Source: CAWGAJ01 sp963820545 (GTDB taxonomy: Bacteria > Planctomycetota > Planctomycetia > Pirellulales > Thermoguttaceae). Taken from it: a DNA stretch of 64,000 nt. The DNA is taken from the NCBI GenBank assembly GCA_963820545.1, contig CAWGAJ010000001.1, forward strand, positions 1,240,001 to 1,304,000, given 5' to 3'. The notes below the pieces were generated by a model. It worked only from the letters and a program-made list of their open reading frames with translations. It was not told the DNA's origin and did not search any database. Numbering within the stretch: the first letter of the stretch is position 1; each line of letters begins with the position of its first letter. This document shows, piece after piece, positions 19,674 through 26,440 of the stretch. The translations under genes and the position numbers were made by a program.

Positions 19674-20900
19674 ATGGCAGAGACATATATCTCAAATGAA
19701 AGTGACCTTATGGCTCAGTTACTTGACAGCCCCGCATGGAAGAACTTTCGCACAAAGGATCTTCCGCTAAAAATTGAGCGGGAAACCAGAGCTTGGGAAC
19801 TACTGAAGCAACATCAGGGTGGCTTTACAAAGGACATTCTGAACGAGATATTCGACACTGTTGACACCGTTCCGAACAGTGGCGCTAGGTGGTTTGGTGC
19901 GTTACTGGCAACGCCTAATCGCAATCTGATTTTCCAGTCGCCGGACAAAGTGATCACGTGCTGGATCGACGACCTTCTATTCCGTGGTCATACCTATCGA
20001 GAGTCCCTCGAGATCTGTCTCGAACAGCAAAAACTTAAGGGAGCTAACAAAGGACTGCCTACATTACTTCTCTACTTGTCTGACTCAGCCCACTACAATG
20101 TCTGGGTGAAGGCGACGGAGAGGGGTTTGCTAACCCTCAATCGAATCGGCAAATTGAAAGGCAAAGGTGTGGGTGCCCAATATGACCAATTCAACGACGC
20201 TGCTATTAAGTTTAGAAACGACTATGAATTGCAGCCTGCGGAAATCGACCAGGCGCTATGGCGCATTGGTTCTGGCAAAGTTGAAACTCATACGGTTCAG
20301 CGTGCGGATAAGGCGGTTTCGGTAACCGTGCCAGTTGAAACCACAGAGTTGCCGGCGACGGAGGGGCAAGAGGTCCAATCTGAAGTTCGTGAATCCATTA
20401 AGATTCAAGCTTTGATTGCCGAGATTGGGAGTCAAATGGGCTTGAAGATATGGATACCCAAAGCTGACCGTGGTGGCGTACTTGGAGAATGGAAAGATGG
20501 CGATGCTTCGCTGCTTGATCGCCTTCCCTTGAACTATGACGATGCCACCCTGAAAACAATCGAACAAATCGACGTTCTATGGCTGCGTGGTCGATCGATC
20601 ATTCGTGCCTTTGAGGTTGAACACACAACCTCGATCTACTCCGGCTTGCTAAGAATGGCCGATCTGCTCGCACTTCAGCCTAACATGGACATTCAATTAC
20701 ACATCGTTGCACCAACCACAAAACGCGACAAAGTCTTTCAAGAGATACGAAGGCCTGTGTTTTCGTTGCTTGAACGCGGCCCATTGTCAGAGCTTTGCAC
20801 CTACCTGAGCTACGACGCATTGCGCGAGTTGGCAAACGAAAAGCATATTACCCACCTTTCAGATACGGTACTTGACGAATACGCGGAAGAAGCTGAGTAA
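19674..20900 (+). CDS. Hypothetical protein with restriction-endonuclease-like C-terminal motif
   Basis: 408 aa from ATG 19674, supported by GGAG nine bases upstream; an in-frame start ten codons earlier lacks a ribosome binding site. The N-terminal half (residues 1-200) has helical sequence (WKNFRTKDLPLKIERETRAWELLKQH... in part) I cannot assign. The C-terminal half contains IDVLWLRGRSIIRAFEVEHT, where Asp300, Glu314 and Glu316 are spaced like the acidic residues of PD-(D/E)XK nucleases, although the usual Lys is replaced by His317. It then continues SIYSGLLRMADLLALQPN and a strand IQLHIVAP. A role in DNA cleavage or defence is a guess from this motif and from the island setting; it could equally be a catalytically inactive relative. 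It lies 60 bases after the radical SAM gene, probably in one transcript. Confidence 0.6.
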   Translation: MAETYISNESDLMAQLLDSPAWKNFRTKDLPLKIERETRAWELLKQHQGGFTKDILNEIFDTVDTVPNSGARWFGALLATPNRNLIFQSPDKVITCWIDDLLFRGHTYRESLEICLEQQKLKGANKGLPTLLLYLSDSAHYNVWVKATERGLLTLNRIGKLKGKGVGAQYDQFNDAAIKFRNDYELQPAEIDQALWRIGSGKVETHTVQRADKAVSVTVPVETTELPATEGQEVQSEVRESIKIQALIAEIGSQMGLKIWIPKADRGGVLGEWKDGDASLLDRLPLNYDDATLKTIEQIDVLWLRGRSIIRAFEVEHTTSIYSGLLRMADLLALQPNMDIQLHIVAPTTKRDKVFQEIRRPVFSLLERGPLSELCTYLSYDALRELANEKHITHLSDTVLDEYAEEAE

Positions 20901-20998
20901 TACGCTGGCCATTGGAATCGTAGTGCAGCAGCCAACGGGAAGTGATGGGATTCGCTGCATTCGCTCCACTCTACAACTCATCGTGGAAGGTGAATAGC

Positions 20999-21457
20999 AT
21001 GACTCGTAAAACCGACCAAAGACAAGGCTGCTTTTTCGATGTCGGTAAGTGCGTCGAACCGGTCTTGGTCAGTGCGTGCCTGCTGGGTATTCCTTGTCGT
21101 TGGCACGGGCGCAGGCCAAAGAAGCGAGAAGAACTTATTAAGCGGTTGCAGAGGAAATATGTGCTGGTTCCGATCTGTCCCGAGCAACTTGGCGGGATGC
21201 CGACGCCAAGAACAAGCGAGATGCTCCACGGCACGGGCAATCAGGTTCTTGATGAGGGATTGCGAATCATCGCCCCGGAGACCGGAGAGGACGTGACCCA
21301 TTTCCACATTGACGGCGCACGATACGCTTTGGAAATCGCTGAGATCGTCGGTGCCAAACGGGCTTATCTCAAGGGAGGAAGCCCGTCTTGCGACCGCCAA
21401 GGCGTCACGGGCGAAGTCCTCACACGCGGCGGCGTCAAGGTGATCCGGGTCGGGTAG
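20999..21457 (+). CDS. DUF523 family protein
   Basis: 152 aa from ATG 20999, which has a very good ribosome binding site (GGAAGGTG, seven bases before). The open frame runs back to a GTG at 20942 with no such signal. Family hallmarks are VLVSACLLGIPCRWHG near the N-terminus, VPICPEQLGGMPTPR in the middle, and KGGSPSCDRQGVTGEVLTRGGVKVI at the end. The conserved Cys residues (SACLLGIPC, ICPEQ, SPSC) suggest metal or nucleophile chemistry, but the family's function is not known to me. It is the last gene of the island, about 100 bases downstream of the nuclease-like gene and on the same strand. Confidence 0.85.
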   Translation: MTRKTDQRQGCFFDVGKCVEPVLVSACLLGIPCRWHGRRPKKREELIKRLQRKYVLVPICPEQLGGMPTPRTSEMLHGTGNQVLDEGLRIIAPETGEDVTHFHIDGARYALEIAEIVGAKRAYLKGGSPSCDRQGVTGEVLTRGGVKVIRVG

Positions 21458-21744
21458 GAAACGCTATGTACACAAGTCGTTTCATATTTGCCAAGGAGAG
21501 TCTTTCGGAGTGTGAGGTGTGGATTGTGTAGGCACAGATCAACACAATGACACAACTACTGTGGGAGATCGCAAATTGGACATAGCGATTCTTAACGGGC
21601 GTCACTGACGCCTGTTTAAGCCCGTAGAGGGGGCTTTTGGGGGCTTTATGGAATTGAAGAAAAACGCTTATAAGCCCTCAAACGATAAATATTTATTGCG
21701 ATTCTTCGGCAAATCGCACGATTTCTAAAATTGCCCATCTTCCG

Positions 21745-21780
21745 TTTCGAGTCAGGCTGCTAACCATTCACGTACCCTCC
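21745..21780 (-). repeat. Orphan 5' half of tRNA-Ser (distal repeat of the island)
   Basis: Matches 17935-17970 at 35 of 36 positions, covering the anticodon loop to the 5' end of tRNA-Ser(CGA). The 3' half of a tRNA is absent, so this is a fragment rather than a second gene. Confidence 0.9.
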
Positions 21781-21803
21781 GAGGGACTTGCAAGTCCAAT
21801 GAT

Positions 21804-21830
21804 CCGCGACCAACGGTCGCGGCTTTACAT
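21804..21830 (+). repeat. Dispersed palindrome, CGCGACC..GGTCGCG-GGCTTTACA family
   Basis: CGCGACC-AAC-GGTCGCG followed by GCTTTACAT. Relatives occur at 29611-29635 (inverted), 29669-29693 and 30807-30833. The stem plus a constant GCTTTACA tail on one side gives each copy an orientation. Confidence 0.7.
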
Positions 21831-21904
21831 ATCTTCAATTGCCGAGATCCTTCGCTGCACTCAGGATGACAACCAATCCCAATATCTAATCTCCAATTCC
21901 TGTT

Positions 21905-21946
21905 CTGAACCCTGAATACTGAACCCTAAACTCTGAACCCAGAACC
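21905..21946 (+). repeat. Heptamer array, CTGAACC type
   Basis: Six units in strict 7-base phase: CTGAACC, CTGAATA, CTGAACC, CTAAACT, CTGAACC, CAGAACC. The array lies just beyond the 3' end of the response-regulator gene. Confidence 0.75.
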
Positions 21947-21948
21947 AT

Positions 21949-22365
21949 TTATTTCGGCAGGATCACGTCGGCGAGCATGAACTTGCGGAGCGATTTTACG
22001 ATGCCGTTGAATTCCACCAGGTCGAAGGGCTTGATTAAATAACTCTCGATTTGCAGATTCTCACGTTGCAGGATTTCCCAATGGATCCGTGAAGCGGTGA
22101 GCACCACCACGGGAATATTTTTGAGTTTTTCGTCCGCCCGGACCTTCAGCAGCACCTCACGACCGTCGATCTTGGGCAGTTGCAGATCGAGGAGGATCAA
22201 GTCGGGCCGGGGCGCGCGGCGGAAGCGGCCTTGCTGAAAGAGGAACTCCAGGGCCTCCTCGCCGTCGCGGACCAGACTGATCCGGCAGGGCACGTCGCCT
22301 TTGCGCAGGGTTTCGATGGTCAAGCCGGCGTCATCCAGATCGTCTTCCACCAGCAAGATTTCCAT
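21949..22365 (-). CDS. Single-domain response regulator (CheY/Rcp1-like receiver)
   Basis: 138 aa, receiver domain only. Acidic pocket EDD at residues 7-9, phospho-acceptor Asp60 in LILLDLQLPKIDG, the conserved Thr90 (VVLTAS) and Lys112 (YLIKPFD). The FLFQQGRFRRAPRPDLILLD spacing, with a long loop before the acceptor strand, resembles Rcp1-type regulators that partner phytochrome or hybrid histidine kinases. No output domain is present, so it would signal through protein contacts or a phosphorelay. No kinase lies nearby. It is separated from the island's distal repeat by palindromes and a heptamer array. Confidence 0.88.
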   Translation of the reverse strand: MEILLVEDDLDDAGLTIETLRKGDVPCRISLVRDGEEALEFLFQQGRFRRAPRPDLILLDLQLPKIDGREVLLKVRADEKLKNIPVVVLTASRIHWEILQRENLQIESYLIKPFDLVEFNGIVKSLRKFMLADVILPK

Positions 22366-22627
22366 CGGACGTCCGACAGCTCCGCGACATAATAAATCTC
22401 CTAAACGGGGAAAGAGGATTCCAGAGTAAAGATCGGTAAACTAGCCTTGGACGACGCTTTAGCCGCTTCTTTCAACAGGGCACTGGGAGCTAATCTGTAT
22501 AATCGTAATTTATCGGCTTTCCAGGAGCCAGCCCTTTTTCAGAGAACAGACGCGGATGTTTTTACCAGGCCTTGTTGCTTGATTTACTCCTATCGAAGGT
22601 TCTTGGTTATTATACTATAATAATCAT

Positions 22628-22852
22628 ATGCAAAGGGACCTAACATCTGAAACGAAACGCTGGGTCGAAACCTGGAAAACGGCTGCGGTAAAACTCGCCG
22701 CGATTCGGAGGGGCGAACTCCGGGAAATAGACACGCAAACCGCGCTTGCCCACTTAGCCGACGCCTTTGAATCGTGTCGTCTACATTTCACTCCCGCGCC
22801 CACATCCGGATTGGTAGAACAACAAGCTTGGTTTAAATTATTACGAAAATGA
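22628..22852 (+). CDS. Small hypothetical partner of the nucleotidyltransferase
   Basis: 74 aa, mostly helical by composition (SETKRWVETWKTAAVKLAAIRRGELREIDTQ...). Its stop overlaps the start of the next gene by four bases (ATGA), so the two are translationally coupled. Small genes coupled to a nucleotidyltransferase often form toxin-antitoxin pairs (AbiE-like or MNT/HEPN types). I see no HEPN RX4-6H motif or DNA-binding helix here, so the assignment to such a pair rests on context. Upstream sequence (22560-22625) is AT-rich and may hold the promoter. Confidence 0.6.
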   Translation: MQRDLTSETKRWVETWKTAAVKLAAIRRGELREIDTQTALAHLADAFESCRLHFTPAPTSGLVEQQAWFKLLRK

Positions 22853-23679
22853 ATGAACTTCTTCAAGTAGCGGCCTCGGTGCAAAGTTTTTGCCGCGAGA
22901 ATAATTGGAAGTATTGTTTCATTGGCGGTCTGGCGCTCGAGCGCTGGGGCGAGCCGCGCGTTACCGTGGATGTTGATGTTACGCTGTTTACGGGCTTTGG
23001 GAATGAAGAGAGTTATATCAAAGCATTATTGCGTCAGTTTCCTGCCCGAATCCAAGATGCGGCCCAGTTCGCACTGGAAAATCGGGTGCTATTGCTGAAG
23101 TCAACATCGGGCATAGGAATTGATATTGCTTTAGGCGGCTTGCCCTTCGAAGAAGCAGTCGTTTCCCGGGCCACGGAATTCGAGTATTTGCCAAAATTAT
23201 CGTTGCTTACTTGTTCGGCTGAGGATCTGATTATATTTAAGGCTTTCGCTAATCGTGCCCGCGATTGGGCCGATATCGAGGGAATTATTACACGCCAAGG
23301 CAAAGGCATTGATTGGAATTACATCGATCTGCATCTCCGACCGCTTGTGGAGCTGAAAGAAGAACCACAAATTCTCGAACGATTGCAGAAACTTAGACGC
23401 TGCTCACCATGGTGTAGCGTATCGCACCCCTATAAAATTCACCGGACGCAAGCGTCCGGGCTAAACGGACGCTACACCCTTCTGAGCATCGCGCTAGAGG
23501 GTGAAATCCCAACCCTTCGACAATGGCTGGGCCTCTTATCACCTGCGGCGGAAACGCCAATAAATGGACGCGAAAGCCTTGTTTTACGGGTATTTCCTGG
23601 CTCTTGGAACCTTTCTTCAGCATTACATTTATCAACCATGATTAGCGGCAGCAGATCGGAATGTTATGCTGAAGCATAA
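22849..23679 (+). CDS. Nucleotidyltransferase-fold protein with C-terminus altered by an inserted element
   Basis: 276-aa frame. Residues 1-183 look like a nucleotidyltransferase of the AbiEii type: FIGGLALERWGEPRVTVDVDVTLF supplies the GG and the two metal-binding Asp, followed by IDIALGGLPFE and LLTCSAEDLIIFKAFANRARDWADIEGI. From residue 183 (LQKLRR) the frame enters a 98-bp inverted-repeat element (23397-23494), and the remaining 93 residues are translated from it and from former non-coding DNA. Removing the element plus one flanking TAG restores LQKLRG followed by TGA, a protein of 184 aa. The current product therefore probably carries an unnatural tail; whether activity survives is unknown. 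Overlaps the 74-aa gene by four bases. Confidence 0.72.
   Translation: MNELLQVAASVQSFCRENNWKYCFIGGLALERWGEPRVTVDVDVTLFTGFGNEESYIKALLRQFPARIQDAAQFALENRVLLLKSTSGIGIDIALGGLPFEEAVVSRATEFEYLPKLSLLTCSAEDLIIFKAFANRARDWADIEGIITRQGKGIDWNYIDLHLRPLVELKEEPQILERLQKLRRCSPWCSVSHPYKIHRTQASGLNGRYTLLSIALEGEIPTLRQWLGLLSPAAETPINGRESLVLRVFPGSWNLSSALHLSTMISGSRSECYAEA
23397..23494 (+). mobile_element. 98-bp MITE-like inverted-repeat element, copy A
   Basis: Differs at only four positions from copy B (54284-54382). Both are flanked by TAG on each side (23394-23396 and 23495-23497 here), consistent with a 3-bp target duplication. The ends form an imperfect inverted repeat (CGCTGCTCA / TGAGCATCGCG), with inner arms GGTGTAGCGT / ACGCTACACC and a central near-palindrome ACCGGACGC-AA-GCGTCCGG. 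No coding capacity. Confidence 0.8.
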
Positions 23680-23705
23680 CCTGCAAATTCCGCCCTCACC
23701 CCCTG

Positions 23706-23728
23706 CCCCTCTCCCAAAGGGCGAGGGG
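23706..23728. terminator. Bidirectional terminator-like hairpin between convergent genes
   Basis: CCCCTCTCCC-AAA-GGGCGAGGGG, a 10-bp stem with one mismatch between the nucleotidyltransferase gene and the VWA gene that ends at 23731. It resembles the hairpin at 41917-41937, including the CCCTCACCC lead-in. Confidence 0.55.
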
Positions 23729-23730
23729 AA

Positions 23731-25986
23731 TCACACCAGGCCCCAGGTTTTGCGGAGATACCATTCCACGCTTAGCAGTCCCACCATCATCAGGAAGAAC
23801 ATCCAGGTGTCCCAGAAGGTTTTTTTGGTTTCTTGTTGGATTTCCAGACTGGAGGTTTTTTGGGCGAGTTGTTTTACCAGTTCTCCGAGTTGTTCGGGGG
23901 CCAGCGACTGGCCGCCGGTCATGGCGGCGAGGGTTTCCATGGTGGCGGAGTCGGCCGAGGCGTTGTCGAGTTCCAAATCTTGTTGAAATATCAGGAACCG
24001 CGATCGGGCGGAGCCGATTTCCTGCCCTTTTTGCGTGGCGGCAACTTCAATGGCATAATCGCCGGCGCTTTGCGTGTCGCGGAGCGAGCCGGTCATGTGA
24101 TCATCTTGGCGGACGAGCGGCACTGGATGGCGAGAGCCGTCGGGCAAGACGATTTCGGCCTTAAATTCGGCGTCTTTTGCCGCTTCGCCCAGGGGATCTT
24201 GGGCCCCGGCGGTGAACTCCACGCGTTGTAAGGGCGGGAAACGCCGTTGATCGAGTTTGATCCACACGCTGCCTTCGGCGGCCTGATCTTTTTTGGCCAG
24301 CCAGAGGACGATCTGTCGCCAGAATCTTTTTTGGGCCGATTCAAAGCCGCGCATCCACCAGCGCCAGGTGGAATCGCCGGCGAAGGCCATTGCCCGACCG
24401 TCGCCGTATTGGTGCGCCACCAAGAGCGGCTCGTTGGCGCCTGCTTCGGCCAGTACCACGGCGCCGGGCGATAGGCCGCGGAATTTATTGGCGCCTACCA
24501 GGGGCGGCAGTTGGGACCAGACGGCCTCGTTTTCCTGTGGATCGGCGGCCAGGCGCAAAGCAAAATGCCGAAGTCCCAAAGCGGTAGGGCGCATGGATAA
24601 AGGCCCGGGCAAATGGAGATCGTTGCGAATGGGATCATCGAGGTTCTGCCGTTCAAAGCGGTCCATGGCCACCGGCAGCACCTTGTTGAGCGGAGTGTTG
24701 TAATAACCGCCGGGGCCAAAAGTATGGAATCCGCCGAGCATGATCAGCCCCGCGCCGCGCTGGACGGCCTGGGCCAGCGTTTTTAATTCATCGTCCTGGA
24801 AGATGGAAGAGTCGACGTCGCCAATCATGTAAACATCGTACTTGCCGGGCGTCAGGCGCTGGGTCAAATCGACGGGCCGGTTGCCGGGATCGCGCGGATC
24901 GATGCGGATATAATCCACATTGATGTCGGGCGAGGAGTCCAGGGCCCAGCGGATGAATTTCTGTTCCACGCGAAACGTGCCCTCGAGGTACAGCACCTTC
25001 AGCCCGCCCTTGAGCACATTGACAAATGTACTCAGTTCGTTGTTCGTGGTGACCAACTCGCCGGGCTGGGCGGGAATTGCCAGCGTGAGCTTGAATTCGC
25101 CCGGCGTTTGCGGAACATAAATCAATTGCACCGGCAGTAATTGGCCGTCGGCCGCGGCTTTGATATTTTGCTCCGCAACCACTTCCATCTTTCCCGGCGA
25201 GGTTTCGAAAAGCACGCGCACGGGAATCTCGCGATTGACGTAACCATCGACGCGAACCTGGGCGCTAATGGCCAATTCGTTTTTCACGAAAACCGTGGTA
25301 TTTACCAGCAAATCCTTGACCGCCACGTCCTGGGCCTGCCCCAGCCCGCGCGATTGGCCAAAGGCAAAGGTAAAAAGCGGATAACCCAGTTGCTTGAGGC
25401 GCACGGCGGCGGTCTGCGGCGGCAGATCGCGCGGCGCGTATGCCCGCTGTGCGCCGTCGCTTAAAAGAATCACGCCCAGCAGGCGCTTGCCGGCCTCTTG
25501 ACGCAAGACGTCGTCGAGCACCGAACCGATGGCGGTTTGGTGCCCTTGGGGCTTTTCGGGCAGTGCAATGCGGCCGTCTTCAACTGCAAGCTCATGGGCC
25601 TCGGCATCGAAGCCGTACGCTTTGACCTCGAAATCGCGGGCAAGCTCCTCAAGCGACGGGGCGGCATCTTCGACTGCCTTGCGCAAGGCCTCGAAGCGGG
25701 TTTTGCCGGCCACGGCATCGGGTACCGACATACTCCGCGACTGATCGGCCAGCACAATCAAGGCGGCGGATTGTTTTTTCACCTGGGTATAGATCAACGT
25801 GGGGCGCAACATGGCAAAGATCACCAGCACAATTACGCCCAGGCGCAATCCGGCCAAAGAGAGCCGGCGCCATCTGCTTAGCCGATCCTTGCCCGGTATC
25901 AATGCCAACAGCACTAGCAGCGCCGCCGCTATGAGGGCTACAAGCAGATAACTGTCGGCAATGGGATAAAATGAAAGGCGAAACAT
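23731..25986 (-). CDS. Membrane VWA-domain protein with glutamine-amidotransferase-like domain
   Basis: 751 aa. The N-terminus has two membrane segments (YLLVALIAAALLVLLALIPG and LRLGVIVLVIFAMLRPTL). Next comes a von Willebrand A domain with an intact MIDAS start (VLADQSRSMSVPD) and LLSDGAQRAY. The middle is Ig-like. From about residue 330 (LKVLYLEGTFRVEQKFIRWAL) a class-I glutamine-amidotransferase-like fold follows (MLGGFHTFGPGGYYNTPL), without an obvious catalytic Cys. One last membrane helix (WDTWMFFLMMVGLLSVEWYL) ends the protein. This architecture is standard for the last gene of planctomycete MoxR-DUF58-VWA clusters, thought to act with the MoxR ATPase in chaperone-like metal insertion or envelope complex assembly. 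The true substrate is unknown. Confidence 0.82.
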   Translation of the reverse strand: MFRLSFYPIADSYLLVALIAAALLVLLALIPGKDRLSRWRRLSLAGLRLGVIVLVIFAMLRPTLIYTQVKKQSAALIVLADQSRSMSVPDAVAGKTRFEALRKAVEDAAPSLEELARDFEVKAYGFDAEAHELAVEDGRIALPEKPQGHQTAIGSVLDDVLRQEAGKRLLGVILLSDGAQRAYAPRDLPPQTAAVRLKQLGYPLFTFAFGQSRGLGQAQDVAVKDLLVNTTVFVKNELAISAQVRVDGYVNREIPVRVLFETSPGKMEVVAEQNIKAAADGQLLPVQLIYVPQTPGEFKLTLAIPAQPGELVTTNNELSTFVNVLKGGLKVLYLEGTFRVEQKFIRWALDSSPDINVDYIRIDPRDPGNRPVDLTQRLTPGKYDVYMIGDVDSSIFQDDELKTLAQAVQRGAGLIMLGGFHTFGPGGYYNTPLNKVLPVAMDRFERQNLDDPIRNDLHLPGPLSMRPTALGLRHFALRLAADPQENEAVWSQLPPLVGANKFRGLSPGAVVLAEAGANEPLLVAHQYGDGRAMAFAGDSTWRWWMRGFESAQKRFWRQIVLWLAKKDQAAEGSVWIKLDQRRFPPLQRVEFTAGAQDPLGEAAKDAEFKAEIVLPDGSRHPVPLVRQDDHMTGSLRDTQSAGDYAIEVAATQKGQEIGSARSRFLIFQQDLELDNASADSATMETLAAMTGGQSLAPEQLGELVKQLAQKTSSLEIQQETKKTFWDTWMFFLMMVGLLSVEWYLRKTWGLV

Positions 25987-25993
25987 TTCGAAA

Positions 25994-26021
25994 GGATGAA
26001 GGATGAATTATGAGGGATGAA
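25994..26021 (-). repeat. Heptamer array, GGATGAA type
   Basis: Four 7-base units (GGATGAA, GGATGAA, TTATGAG, GGATGAA) just before the start of the 751-aa VWA gene. The same unit occurs at 52143-52170 and, reversed, at 28661-28688. Confidence 0.65.
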
Positions 26022-26038
26022 TAGTTAACCCAGTTTTT

Positions 26039-26362
26039 TCAAGCATGTATTTCAATGCCTTCGCGCCGGGCGATCTGGAGAATGGGGCGGGTTTGGTCAA
26101 TTTTCCATTCTTGTTCGCCGCAGGGGATCGGTTCCAGGCGGGAATCGGTAGTCGCCTGCAGTTCCCACAGTTTATCGACTAGCCTTCGATTAAGAGGAGG
26201 CTCCAACTCTGGTGCGATCACTACCAAATCGATATCGCTCCATTGATCGGCAATACCTTTGGCTTGCGATCCGAAAACCACGGCGCGTCGTGCATGTATG
26301 CCCCTCTCGGCAGCCGCCTGGAGATATTGCCTTACAGCTATTTCAATTGATTGATCAACCAT
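26039..26362 (-). CDS. MNT-type nucleotidyltransferase domain protein
   Basis: 107 aa from ATG 26362 (a TTG two codons upstream is less likely). The motif VVFGSQAKGIADQWSDIDLVVI carries the GS and DxD of the minimal nucleotidyltransferase fold; a third Asp/Glu may be Glu in SRLEPIPC. Such proteins usually pair with a HEPN protein as antitoxin, AMPylating the partner, but no HEPN gene is adjacent. Instead this gene sits between the two VWA genes of the MoxR cluster and on the same strand, as if inserted there. Function is inferred from fold only. Confidence 0.8.
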   Translation of the reverse strand: MVDQSIEIAVRQYLQAAAERGIHARRAVVFGSQAKGIADQWSDIDLVVIAPELEPPLNRRLVDKLWELQATTDSRLEPIPCGEQEWKIDQTRPILQIARREGIEIHA

Positions 26363-26440
26363 AAACAAATATTCTTTGCTTCGAGAATTTCATTTTCAGC
26401 TTCCACCTGTGATAGTTGAGTGTTGTATTATATTCTGTGT

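Larger units (their letters stand above)
17935..21781. mobile_element. Putative small genomic island bounded by a tRNA-Ser repeat
   Basis: The 36 bases at 17935-17970 (anticodon loop to 5' end of tRNA-Ser) recur as a direct repeat at 21745-21780 with one mismatch. Between them are three plus-strand genes: SPL-like radical SAM, a possible nuclease, and DUF523. A direct repeat of a tRNA portion is the classic trace of integration at a tRNA. Here the proximal copy rebuilds the whole tRNA and the distal copy is an orphan 5' half. No integrase is visible, so the element may be a decayed or minimal remnant. A further 15-bp similarity (CACTGACGCC then C/T then GTTT) occurs near both inner ends at 18041 and 21603. 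Island status is inferred. Confidence 0.6.

Noticed and set aside
21745..21780. Second functional tRNA-Ser
   Set aside because: Lacks the 3' half, variable arm and T-arm.
21905..21946. Telomere-like sequence (CCCTAA / GAACCC heptamers)
   Set aside because: Internal, short and variable; fits the general heptamer arrays better than a chromosome end.
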